Positions 1 through 9,307 of a stretch of DNA of 40,276 nucleotides are shown here, one piece after another; positions within the stretch are counted from its first letter, which is position 1; each line of letters opens with the position of its first letter. The DNA lies in the NCBI RefSeq assembly GCF_900104265.1, contig NZ_FNJJ01000011.1:186062-226337 (forward strand). The letters run 5' to 3'. Position numbers and translations under genes: made by a program. A model generated the notes under the pieces. That model searched no databases. It saw only the letters and a program-made list of their open reading frames with translations, and was not told where the DNA came from. The DNA comes from Ectopseudomonas guguanensis. Lineage in GTDB: Bacteria > Pseudomonadota > Gammaproteobacteria > Pseudomonadales > Pseudomonadaceae.

Positions 1-270
1 GGAGAGGGGAGCACATTTGCGTAGAACCTGGATGTGTAGCCCGGATGAAATCCGGGGCGTTCCTGAGCCTGACCCGGATTGCATCCGGGCTACGGATTTC
101 CGTCTGGCGAGACAGGCGGACGACTCGCGGCGCTACCGCCCTCTCCCCCAGCCCCTCTCCCATGAATGGGAGAGGGGAGCACATTTGCGGAGAACCTGGG
201 TACGTAGCCCGGATGTAATCCGGGGCAGCGGCGGAAAATTCCCCGGATTTCATCCGGGCTACGTAGGCCT
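1..270. repeat. Two-copy direct repeat carrying REP-like palindromes
   Basis: A unit of about 95 bases occurs twice, at 1-93 and 170-262. Each copy begins with a GGAGAGGGGAGC stretch, continues with ACATTTGCG and AGAACCTGG, and ends in an inverted repeat built from GTAGCCCGGAT and ATCCGGGCTAC (36-93 and 204-262). Between them lies a pyrimidine-rich palindromic block at about 140-180 (CCCCTCTCCCATGAATGGGAGAGGGG). The copies differ inside the palindrome loop. Similar half-units occur at 30964-30985 and 9189-9282. No protein-coding signal is convincing here. These are dispersed intergenic palindromes of the kind common in Pseudomonas; any role as DNA or RNA structure is inference. Confidence 0.8.
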
Positions 271-283
271 GTGAATACCGCGC

Positions 284-313
284 CAAAAAACAAGCCCCGC
301 ACTTGGCGGGGCT
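284..313 (-). terminator. Rho-independent terminator of gdhB
   Basis: An 8-bp perfect stem (AGCCCCGC at 293-300 with GCGGGGCT at 306-313, 5-base loop) lies 20 bases beyond the gdhB stop codon. On the minus strand it is followed by a short T-rich tract (complement of A285-290). Confidence 0.85.
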
Positions 314-333
314 CTTTCATTTCAGCGGACAGC

Positions 334-3300
334 TCAGGCGCTTTGCGCCAGGTCCATCAGCTCGCGGTTGGCCACCGCGTACATGGCGTAGTCGGTGCCG
401 GTGGCCGAGCGCAGCTCGGTCAGCATCGCCTTCCAGCGGTCGACCAGGCGTTGATGCTGGTCGAGCCACAACGCCACGCGCGCTTCGATCTCCTGCGGAC
501 CATCGACCATCTGCAGCACCGATACGGTGATCGCGCGCTGCTGCCAGTCCAGGTCATCGCGGAAGGCCTCGCGGGCCAGCGCCTGCCAGTTGCTCTCCAC
601 CGGCAGGTTGGTGATCTGCTGAAGGTACCAGGACAACTCCAGCGCACCGCCGACGGCGAAGTAGGCGGTGGCCACCTCGCTGGCGTCCTTGCCGGTGACA
701 TCCGCCGCTTCGATGATCGGCAGCAGGGTATACAGGTGGCTGGTGCCGGCTACCACGCGCGCCAGCTCTTCCGGCGTGCCGGCCTCGACGAAGCTCTGGT
801 AACGCGCCAGCCACTGTTCGCGGGCCGGGCCTTCGAGCAGCTCGTCCAGACGACCAACCAGCGCCTCGATGCGCGGCGCGAAGTGCGCCACGTCGCGAGC
901 GGCGTCCAGCTCGTTGCGGCGGCTGCGCAGGAACCAGCGGGTGGCACGACGGCCCAGACGCATCAGCTCGTCCATCAGCTGCAGCTGCAGTTCGGCCGGC
1001 ACCTTGTAATCCAGCGCCTCGATCTGCGCCCACCAGTGCGGCAGGCGGAACAGGTCACGCACGATCACGTAGGCGCCGGCGACGTTGGCCGCGCTCATGC
1101 CGGTGGACTCCTTCAGGCGCTGCACGAAGGTGATGCCCATGTGGTTGACCAGATCGTTGGCGATCTGCGTGCTGACGATCTCGCGCTTGAGGCGATGACG
1201 GCGCATGGCGTCGCCGAACTTCTCGGTGAGGATCGCCGGGAAGGCGGTTTCCATCTCGCGCGCCAGGTAGTCGTCGTCCGGCACCAGGGACTTGAGCAAG
1301 GATTCCTTGAGGTCGATCTTGCTGTAGGAGATCAGCACCGACAGCTCCGGACGGGTCAGGCCCTGGCCGTTGGTGGCGCGCTCGTTCAGCTCCTCGTCCG
1401 AGGGCAGGAACTCCAGGGCGCGATCCAGCTTGCCGGCGCTCTCCAGCGCGTTCATCAGGCGCTTGTACTCGCCGACGCGCTCGCGGGCGCGGCGTTCGGC
1501 CAGCGACAGCGCCTGGGTCTGCTTGTAGTTGTTGGCCAGCACCAGTTCGGACACGTCATCGGTCATCTCGGCCAGCAGCTTGTTGCGCTGCTTCTCGGTC
1601 ATGTCGCCACCGGAGACGATCTCGCCCAGCAGAATCTTGATGTTCACTTCATGGTCGGAGCAGTCCACACCACCGGCGTTGTCGATGAAGTCGGTGTTGC
1701 TGGCGCCGCCATGCAGGCCGAACTCGACACGACCGAGCTGGGTCATGCCCAGGTTGCCGCCCTCGCCCACCACCTTGGCGCGCAGTTCACGTCCGTCCAC
1801 GCGCAGCGCGTCGTTGGCCTTGTCGCCGACGTCGGCGTGGCTTTCCTTGCTGGATTTGACGTAGGTGCCGATACCGCCATTCCACAGCAGGTCGACCGGT
1901 GCCTTGAGCAGCGCGTTGAGCAGCTCGGTGGGCGCCAGCTTGTCGGCGGCGATATCGAAGCGCGCCTTCATCTGCGGGGTGATGGTGATGCTCTTGGCGC
2001 TGCGCAGGAAGATGCCGCCGCCTTCGGAGATCAGCTTGCTGTCGTAGTCGGCCCAGCTCGAACGCGGCAAGTCGAACAGACGCTTGCGCTCGGCGAAGCT
2101 CTTGGCCGCATCCGGGTTCGGATCGATGAAGATGTGCATGTGGTTGAAGGCGGCCACCAGCTGCAGCTTGTCCGACAGCAGCATGCCGTTGCCGAACACG
2201 TCGCCGGCCATGTCGCCGATGCCGATCACGGTGACGTTGTCCTTCTGCACGTCGATGCCGCGCTCGCGGAAGTGGCGCTGCACCGAGACCCAGCCGCCCT
2301 TGGCGGTGATGCCCATGCCCTTGTGGTCGTAACCGGCCGAACCGCCGGAGGCGAAGGCGTCGCCGAGCCAGAATCCGTACTCGGCAGCGATGCCGTTGGC
2401 GATGTCGGAGAAGGTCGCGGTGCCCTTGTCCGCCGCCACCACCAGATAGGGGTCGTCGGCATCATGGCGCACCACGTTCTGCGGCGGCACCACCTCGCCG
2501 TCCTTGAGGTTGTCAGTGATGTCCAGCAGGCCGCTGATGAAGATGCGGTAGCAGGCGATGCCCTCGGTCATCACCTCGTCACGCGAGCCGCCGACCGGCA
2601 TCTTGCGCGGCACGAAGCCGCCCTTGGCGCCCATCGGCACGATCACCGCGTTCTTCACCTGCTGCGCCTTGACCAGACCAAGCACCTCGGTACGGAAATC
2701 CTCCTCGCGATCCGACCAGCGCAGGCCGCCACGGGCGACGTCGCCGAAGCGCAGGTGCACGCCCTCGACGCGCGGGCTGTAGACGAAGATCTCGAACTTC
2801 GGCACCGGCCGCGGAATTTCCGGAATCAGGCGCGGGCTGAGCTTGAAGCTGAAATAGGACTTGGCCGCGCCATTGGCATCGGTCTGGAAGAAGTTGGTAC
2901 GCAGGGTCGCCTTGATCAGGTCCAGGTAGCGACGCAGGATGCGGTCTTCGTTGAGTACGGCGACGTTGTCCAGCGCAGCCAGGATGGCCTGCTCGAGTTT
3001 CTGCTGCTTGTCCTCCAGGTCCTCGGCGGTGAGCTTGCGCGCGAGGTAGAAACGGGTGCGGAACAGACGCACCAGCTCCTTGGCGATATCGGCGTGGTTG
3101 ATCAGCGTCGAGGCGATGTAGCTGAGGTCGAAACCGAGGCGGATCTGCTTGAGATAGCGCGCATAGGCACGCAGCAGGGCCACGTCGCGCCAGGGCATGG
3201 CGGCGGTCAGCACCAGGCGGTTGAACGCATCGTTCTCGGCATCGCCACCGACGATATGGATGAAGGCGTCCTGCAGGGTGTCGTTGAGCTGCTGGATGTC

Positions 3301-5175
3301 GACGTCCAGGCCTTCGGCGTAGGTGAAGGCGAAGTCGTGAATCCAGAACTCGCGGCCGTCATTGCGGCGCAGCTTGTAGGGGAACTCGCCGAGCACGCGC
3401 AGGCCGAGGTTCTCCAGAATCGGCAGCACGTCGGACAGCGGCAGCGGCGTGTCGGCATGGTACAGCTTGCAGTGCAGCTGCTGGTCGCCCTGCGCCAGCG
3501 GCTGGTAGAAGCTCATCACCAGCGGTTTGTCGTTGCTCAGGCTGAGCAGGTGCTGCATGTCCACCACCGCCGAATGCGGGGCGAAACGCTCGCGGTAGCC
3601 GGCCGGGAAACCGCCGGGGAATTCGGCCAGGACGTTGGTGCCCTGCGCCTCGCCGAGGCTTTCCACCATCAGCCCGACGTAGTCGTCCTTCCACGAACGG
3701 CAGGCCTGGATGACTTCCTTCTCCAGGCGCACGGGGTCGATCTGGGTCTTGTTCTTCGGATCGACGCGCAGGATGAACTGCACGCGCGCCAGTACCGACT
3801 CGGAGAAGAAGGTCCAGAACTCGCAATCGGTGGCCTGCAGACGATCCATCAGCACCTGCTGAATCTTCATGCGGGTTTCGGTGGAGTAGACGTCGCGTGG
3901 CACGTAGGCTAGGCAGTAGCAGAAGCGGCCGTAGGGATCGCGGCGCAGGAACACGCGAATCTTGTTGCGCTCCTGGATCTGCACGATGGCCAGCGCGGTG
4001 TTGAACAGGTCGTCGACCGGGGTCTGGAACAGATCATCACGCGGCAGCACTTCCAGCACCTGGGCCAGTTCCTTGCCCAGGTGGGCGCTGCTGTCGAAGC
4101 CCGAGCGCTGCTTGATCACGTCTACCTTGCGGCGGATGTAGGGGATGTTCCACACGCTCTCGGCGTACACCGCCGAGGTGTACAGGCCCATGAAGCGGCA
4201 TTCCTTGACCACGTTGCCCTTGGCATCGAGTTCGCGGATGGAAACGAAATCCGGGTAGGCCGGGCGATGCACGCGGCTCGGTACCGCGGCCTTGGCGAAC
4301 GACAGCAGCTGCGGCTCGCGCAGGTAGGCCACCGCCTCCGGCTCGATGTGCAGTTCCTCGGCGGACAACCCGGTGCGCAGGCGCTTGGACAGGCCGAGCA
4401 GGGATTTCTCGTCGTAGACCATGGTGCCGCCATCGGCAGTCGGCGCGACGGTGAATTCCTCGTAGCCGAGGAAGGTGAAGTGGTTGTCCAGCAGCCAGTT
4501 GAGGTAGACCTTGATTTCATCCAGCTCGGGCTTGTCCACCTTGAGCTTGGCGCGATCGAGCCAGGCCAGCAGTTCGCGCGCCTTGGCCTTCATCGGCTGG
4601 AAGTCGGCGACGCTCAGGCGCACGTCACTGAACACTTCGTGAATGGCTCGCTCCAGCGTCTTGAGCTCGGTGCTGCTGGCGCAGCGGTCGATCTCCAGGA
4701 ACATCAGCGCTTCCTGCAGCACGCCCTCGCCCTGGGTGCCCTTGGGCAGGATTTCCAGCAACTGGCCGCTCTTGTCGCGGCGCACGCTGAACACGCTGTT
4801 CTGCAGGGTATGGATGCTGTAGCCGTGGCGATTGAGTTCCATGCGTACCGAGTCGACCAAAAACGGGATGTCGCCATGCAGGATCTCCACCGCGGTGTGG
4901 GTAGATTGCCAGCCATGCTTCTCGTAATCGGGGTTGAAGGTACGCACCTGCGGCTTGGCGTGATCGAACTGCTCCAGCATTCGCCAGGCCGACAGGGTGC
5001 AGCCGACCAGGTCGGACAGACGTCGCTGGGTCAACTCTTCGAGGGCGATGATGCCGAAGAACTGTTCGGCGAACAGGGCTACTTGTGGCAGCGCCTGCTC
5101 ACTCACGTGCTGTGCCAGGGCCGCTTGCAGTTGCTGCTGGAAGTCGGCTTTGCTGGCCGCCGTAAAGAACGCCAT
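334..5175 (-). CDS. gdhB: NAD-dependent glutamate dehydrogenase, large 180-kDa type
   Basis: This 1613-residue protein deaminates glutamate oxidatively to 2-oxoglutarate and ammonium with NAD+, in the cytoplasm. Its length matches the large NAD-GDH class of Pseudomonas and Streptomyces. The N-terminal half is the long regulatory region of this class. The catalytic core shows the segment GGLRWSDREEDFR, then GAKGGFV with the substrate lysine near residue 848, and the dinucleotide-binding stretch VIGIGDMAGDVFGNG near residue 985. The C-terminal third is helical. The ATG at 5175 was chosen because it is preceded by GGAG at good spacing and gives the N-terminus MAFFTAASKADFQ; an in-frame ATG at 5283 has no such support. 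It is transcribed alone and ends at a clear terminator. It diverges from pxpABC, which makes its substrate. Confidence 0.97.
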   Translation of the reverse strand: MAFFTAASKADFQQQLQAALAQHVSEQALPQVALFAEQFFGIIALEELTQRRLSDLVGCTLSAWRMLEQFDHAKPQVRTFNPDYEKHGWQSTHTAVEILHGDIPFLVDSVRMELNRHGYSIHTLQNSVFSVRRDKSGQLLEILPKGTQGEGVLQEALMFLEIDRCASSTELKTLERAIHEVFSDVRLSVADFQPMKAKARELLAWLDRAKLKVDKPELDEIKVYLNWLLDNHFTFLGYEEFTVAPTADGGTMVYDEKSLLGLSKRLRTGLSAEELHIEPEAVAYLREPQLLSFAKAAVPSRVHRPAYPDFVSIRELDAKGNVVKECRFMGLYTSAVYAESVWNIPYIRRKVDVIKQRSGFDSSAHLGKELAQVLEVLPRDDLFQTPVDDLFNTALAIVQIQERNKIRVFLRRDPYGRFCYCLAYVPRDVYSTETRMKIQQVLMDRLQATDCEFWTFFSESVLARVQFILRVDPKNKTQIDPVRLEKEVIQACRSWKDDYVGLMVESLGEAQGTNVLAEFPGGFPAGYRERFAPHSAVVDMQHLLSLSNDKPLVMSFYQPLAQGDQQLHCKLYHADTPLPLSDVLPILENLGLRVLGEFPYKLRRNDGREFWIHDFAFTYAEGLDVDIQQLNDTLQDAFIHIVGGDAENDAFNRLVLTAAMPWRDVALLRAYARYLKQIRLGFDLSYIASTLINHADIAKELVRLFRTRFYLARKLTAEDLEDKQQKLEQAILAALDNVAVLNEDRILRRYLDLIKATLRTNFFQTDANGAAKSYFSFKLSPRLIPEIPRPVPKFEIFVYSPRVEGVHLRFGDVARGGLRWSDREEDFRTEVLGLVKAQQVKNAVIVPMGAKGGFVPRKMPVGGSRDEVMTEGIACYRIFISGLLDITDNLKDGEVVPPQNVVRHDADDPYLVVAADKGTATFSDIANGIAAEYGFWLGDAFASGGSAGYDHKGMGITAKGGWVSVQRHFRERGIDVQKDNVTVIGIGDMAGDVFGNGMLLSDKLQLVAAFNHMHIFIDPNPDAAKSFAERKRLFDLPRSSWADYDSKLISEGGGIFLRSAKSITITPQMKARFDIAADKLAPTELLNALLKAPVDLLWNGGIGTYVKSSKESHADVGDKANDALRVDGRELRAKVVGEGGNLGMTQLGRVEFGLHGGASNTDFIDNAGGVDCSDHEVNIKILLGEIVSGGDMTEKQRNKLLAEMTDDVSELVLANNYKQTQALSLAERRARERVGEYKRLMNALESAGKLDRALEFLPSDEELNERATNGQGLTRPELSVLISYSKIDLKESLLKSLVPDDDYLAREMETAFPAILTEKFGDAMRRHRLKREIVSTQIANDLVNHMGITFVQRLKESTGMSAANVAGAYVIVRDLFRLPHWWAQIEALDYKVPAELQLQLMDELMRLGRRATRWFLRSRRNELDAARDVAHFAPRIEALVGRLDELLEGPAREQWLARYQSFVEAGTPEELARVVAGTSHLYTLLPIIEAADVTGKDASEVATAYFAVGGALELSWYLQQITNLPVESNWQALAREAFRDDLDWQQRAITVSVLQMVDGPQEIEARVALWLDQHQRLVDRWKAMLTELRSATGTDYAMYAVANRELMDLAQSA

Positions 5176-5645
5176 GGGTTTTGCTCCATTGGGCTGGTGG
5201 TTCGACAGGAAGTCTGGATCGCTGTCGCGAAGTGTTAGTTCAACGTTAGTCCATGAAGCGACAATGACACTTGGAAGTCGCAAGCGGACCGGCGTGAGGG
5301 AGCGACCGGGTGGTCACACATGGCCGACGAGCTTAACGAGGGACGCCCCACGCCCGCTTGCGGCGCTGCGACATTTTCTTTCAAGGCTGCACCGACACGG
5401 TGCAAAAAAGACAGGCCATGGCCCGCCAGCGCAGCGCGAGGCGGGCCATGGCGAGCGCTCAGGCGCCGCGCATGGCTTCGGGCAGCGCCAGCCAGTTCCG
5501 CCTGGCCTGAGCCTCATCGACTTTCCTATATCCGGCGCACGCTTTAATTAGTTGGACGCCTCCGGCAGACCATTGAAAAATGGCGACAAGTGATGACGGC
5601 CCCGGCCACAACGGCTTATCGGCTGCCTGCCAGAGGAGCTCCCGC
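5176..5645. other. Divergent intergenic region between gdhB and pxpA
   Basis: This 470-base gap must hold the promoters of gdhB (leftward) and pxpABC (rightward), but I could not assign convincing -35/-10 boxes. It holds a 13-bp inverted repeat at 5415-5452, described separately, and an AT-rich patch near 5540-5550 (TTTAATTAG). A short protein-like minus-strand frame ends at 5459 but has no good start codon. Confidence 0.6.
5404..5452 (-). terminator. Terminator-like hairpin, minus strand
   Basis: A perfect 13-bp inverted repeat (GCCATGGCCCGCC at 5415-5427, GGCGGGCCATGGC at 5440-5452) is followed on the minus strand by CTGTCTTTTTT. It has the form of an intrinsic terminator, yet no assigned minus-strand gene ends just upstream. 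It may end a small unannotated transcript starting near 5550, or may simply be an insulating palindrome before the gdhB promoter. Confidence 0.5.
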
Positions 5646-6398
5646 GTGAACGACCTGCTTCTGAACTGCGACATCGGCGAAAGCTTCGGCGCCTGGACCA
5701 TGGGTCTGGATACCGAGGTCATGCCCTTCATCGACTGCGCCAACATCGCCTGCGGCTTCCACGCCTCCGACCCCAGCGTGATGCGCAAGACCGTGGCCCT
5801 GGCCGTGGCCCACGACGTACGCATCGGTGCACACACCGCCTACCAGGACCTGGTCGGTTTCGGCCGCCGCTCGATGGACTGCACGCCGCAGGAAGTCGAA
5901 GACCTGATGCTCTACCAGATCGGCGCGCTGGAAGGCATCTGCCGCAGCCAGGGCGCCCGCGTCAGCTACGTCAAGCCACACGGCGCGCTGTATCAGGACA
6001 TGATGCGCAAGCCCGCCACCCTGCGCGCGGTGATGAGCGCCGTGGCCAAGTACGACCGCCAACTGCCGCTGATGCTGATGTGCACCCGCGACAACAGCGC
6101 GGCACAGACCCTGGGTGAGGAATTCGGCCTGACCCTGTGGTTCGAAGTCTTCGCCGACCGCGCCTACGATTCGCAAGGTTTCCTGCTCAGCCGCAGCCTG
6201 CCGGGCGCCGTGCATCACGACAGCGAGGTGATCGTCAGCCAGGCGCTCGCCCTGGCACGAGGCGAGGCGCTGCAGGCCAGCGACGGAAGCGCGCTGCACC
6301 TGAATGCGCAGACCCTTTGCGTGCACGGCGACAACGCCAGTTCGGTGGCTGCCGTGCAACGTATCCGCCAGGCCCTCGACGGCCTGGCCCGGGCATGA
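5646..6398 (+). CDS. pxpA: 5-oxoprolinase subunit A (LamB/YcsF family)
   Basis: PxpA works with PxpB and PxpC to open 5-oxoproline (pyroglutamate) to L-glutamate with ATP. The 250-residue product shows the family signature at its N-terminus (NCDIGESFG), then CGFHASDPSVM, GAHTAYQDLVGFGRR, and VKPHGALYQDM. The length is normal for LamB/YcsF proteins. The GTG at 5646 was chosen because GAGGAG lies about 9 bases upstream and because it places the conserved NDLLLNCDIGE at the N-terminus; an in-frame ATG at 5580 would add 22 residues without family character. It overlaps pxpB by the ATGA motif, so the three genes are translationally coupled. There is no transporter gene beside the operon. Confidence 0.95.
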   Translation: MNDLLLNCDIGESFGAWTMGLDTEVMPFIDCANIACGFHASDPSVMRKTVALAVAHDVRIGAHTAYQDLVGFGRRSMDCTPQEVEDLMLYQIGALEGICRSQGARVSYVKPHGALYQDMMRKPATLRAVMSAVAKYDRQLPLMLMCTRDNSAAQTLGEEFGLTLWFEVFADRAYDSQGFLLSRSLPGAVHHDSEVIVSQALALARGEALQASDGSALHLNAQTLCVHGDNASSVAAVQRIRQALDGLARA

Positions 6399-7108
6399 AG
6401 GCGCCCGAGGCCCGGCTGGAGGTCGCCGGCATCGACAGCCTGATCCTGCGCCTGTTCGAACATATCGATGAAGCCAACATGCCGTGGATGCTGGCCGCAC
6501 GCATGCGCCTGCAGGAGGCTTTCGGCACTGCACTGATCGATCTGGTGCCCTCCTACACCACGCTGCTGCTGCATTACGACCTGTGCCAGCTCGACGGCAA
6601 CCAGGCGCGGGCGAAGGTCGCCGAGGCACTCGACGGCCTGCAGCCTGCCGATCTTGAAGGGGGCCGCGAACACCAGCTGCCTACCTGGTACGACCGCAGC
6701 GTAGGCCCGGAGCTGCAACTGCTGTCACAGCGCAGTGGGCTCAGCGAGGCCGACGTGATCGAATGCCATAGCCGGCATGCCTATCAGGTATTCGCCCTGG
6801 GTTTCGCTCCAGGCTTCGCCTTCATGGGCCTGGTCGAGGAAATCCTTGCCACGCCGCGCCTGAGCACGCCGCGCAAGCGCATCGCCGCCGGCAGCGTCGG
6901 CATCGCCGAACGGCAGACGGCTGCCTACCCGGTGGTCTCGCCCGGCGGCTGGAACCTGATCGGACGCACGCCAAGTCGACTGTTCGGCAGCGATATCGAG
7001 GGCTACAGCCTGCTGCAACCGGGTGACCGTGTGCGCTTCGTGCCCATCGACCGTGCCGAATTCATCCGCCTGGGCGGTGACGACAGTCCCCTGGAGGCCA
7101 GCCAATGA
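6395..7108 (+). CDS. pxpB: 5-oxoprolinase subunit B (KipI family)
   Basis: This 237-residue protein belongs to the KipI/carboxyltransferase-C family. The Bacillus KipI homologue was first described as an inhibitor of the sporulation kinase KinA, but in three-gene operons of this type the protein is a subunit of ATP-dependent 5-oxoprolinase. Recognisable segments are the LVPSYTTLLLHYD stretch, GFAPGFAFMGLV, the PRKRIAAGSVGIA run, and VSPGGWNLIGRTP, all usual for the family. The start is the ATG at 6395, which shares ATGA with the pxpA stop codon. It is followed by pxpC with the same four-base overlap. Confidence 0.95.
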   Translation: MKAPEARLEVAGIDSLILRLFEHIDEANMPWMLAARMRLQEAFGTALIDLVPSYTTLLLHYDLCQLDGNQARAKVAEALDGLQPADLEGGREHQLPTWYDRSVGPELQLLSQRSGLSEADVIECHSRHAYQVFALGFAPGFAFMGLVEEILATPRLSTPRKRIAAGSVGIAERQTAAYPVVSPGGWNLIGRTPSRLFGSDIEGYSLLQPGDRVRFVPIDRAEFIRLGGDDSPLEASQ

Positions 7109-8034
7109 GCGCCATCGATGGCGGCCTGCGGGTAGTGCGCAGCAGCCCCTTCATTCAGTTGCAGGACGCTGGCCGCTTCGGCGTGCGCCACCTCGGCGTG
7201 ACCCAGTGCGGCGCCCTGGACTGGATTGCCCATCGCTGGGCCAACTGGCTGCTGGGCAACCCACTGACTGCCGCAGTGGTGGAGATCACCCTGGGTGACG
7301 CCGAGTTCGAATGCACTCGCGACGCCACGCTGGCGCTGACCGGGGCCGACCTCGGCGCACGGCTGGACGACCAGCCGCTGATGCCCTGGCGCAGTTTCAA
7401 GGTACTTGAAGGCCAGCGCCTGAGCTTCGCTCAGCCGCGCCAGGGCGCGCGCGCCTACCTGGCCGCGCCGGGTGGATTCCAGGCGCCACAGGTACTCGGC
7501 AGCTGCGCCAGCATGCTGCGCGAGGGCCTCGGTGGGCTGCACGGCGATGGCCGCGCCCTCGCCGTCGGCGATGCTCCGGGCTGGAGCGGCAGCGCCGATG
7601 CAACGCGGCAGATGCCCGCCGAGTTCATTCCCGAGTACCAGACCACGCCGTGCCTGCAGCTGATTCTGGGCGCGCAGATCGGCGACTTCCGCGGGCAGAG
7701 CCTGTTCGATGCCTTCAACAGCGAGTGGCTGATCGATCAGCGCGCCGACCGCATGGGCATCCGCCTCCAGGGGCCGCAGCTGCAATGCCAGCGTGGCGCG
7801 ATGATCTCCGAAGGCATTCCCCTGGGCGCCGTGCAGGTGCCGCCGGACGGCCAGCCGATCATCCTGCTCAATGACCGCCAGACCATCGGCGGCTACCCAC
7901 GCCTGGGCGCGCTGACGCCACAGGCCGTGGCCCGGCTGGCGCAGTGCCTGCCGGGCCAGACGCTGCGCCTGACGCCCACCACGCAGGACGGCGCCCTGCT
8001 CGCCCAGCGCCGGCTTCTGACGCAGTGGCGATAG
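7105..8034 (+). CDS. pxpC: 5-oxoprolinase subunit C (KipA, biotin-dependent carboxyltransferase-like)
   Basis: The 309-residue product is the KipA/PxpC partner of PxpB and completes the 5-oxoprolinase. Typical family segments are DAGRFGVRHLGVTQCGALD near the N-terminus, AYLAAPGGF in the middle, ADRMGIRLQGP, and LLNDRQTIGGYPRLG toward the C-terminus. The start ATG at 7105 overlaps the pxpB stop codon. The gene ends the operon; the next gene, moxR, begins 175 bases downstream. No strong intrinsic terminator is visible in that gap, so partial read-through into moxR cannot be excluded. Confidence 0.95.
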   Translation: MSAIDGGLRVVRSSPFIQLQDAGRFGVRHLGVTQCGALDWIAHRWANWLLGNPLTAAVVEITLGDAEFECTRDATLALTGADLGARLDDQPLMPWRSFKVLEGQRLSFAQPRQGARAYLAAPGGFQAPQVLGSCASMLREGLGGLHGDGRALAVGDAPGWSGSADATRQMPAEFIPEYQTTPCLQLILGAQIGDFRGQSLFDAFNSEWLIDQRADRMGIRLQGPQLQCQRGAMISEGIPLGAVQVPPDGQPIILLNDRQTIGGYPRLGALTPQAVARLAQCLPGQTLRLTPTTQDGALLAQRRLLTQWR

Positions 8035-8209
8035 CCGCGCGCCTGCCCGGCCATGGTCGATATCAGCGTCGGCGACCTGCCTCGCATTTCTGTTGCCGGC
8101 CCTTTCATGACCCGCGCCGCAGATAGCGGCTGAAGCGGCAAATGCATTAAAGTCGGCGGTCTGCACGCGCGGCTTCGCAAGCCCGCTCATCCGCCAGAAG
8201 AGCCCGACG

Positions 8210-9169
<960 letters not shown>

Positions 9170-9307
9170 TGCAGCGCAATAGGCTTGTCTCCCCTCTCCC
9201 GCTTGCGGGAGAGGGGCCGGGGGAGAGGGCAGCGAAAAGCCCCACCCTCTCCCCAGCCCTCTCCCATGAATGGGCGAGGGAGCTCGGCAGGATGGCGTGA
9301 GATCAAT
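9170..9307. repeat. Pyrimidine-rich palindromic repeat inside the moxR operon
   Basis: The gap between moxR and the DUF58 gene holds two nested palindromes, CCCCTCTCCCGCTTGCGGGAGAGGGG in effect, at about 9189-9217, and a second CCCTCTCCCATGAATGGGCGAGG block near 9260-9282. The same motif occurs at 140-180. Because the surrounding genes otherwise overlap or nearly touch, this is a repeat inserted within an operon and could form strong mRNA hairpins that alter expression of the downstream five genes. Confidence 0.7.

Noticed and set aside
271..3912. Very long plus-strand open frame opposite gdhB
   Set aside because: It mirrors the codon positions of gdhB in high-GC DNA, has no domain I recognise, and starts within the intergenic repeats. 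The minus-strand frame has clear glutamate dehydrogenase motifs.
9185..9307. Extended N-terminus of the DUF58 protein
   Set aside because: The extra 41 residues translate the palindromic repeat, and the ATG at 9308 gives the conserved start.
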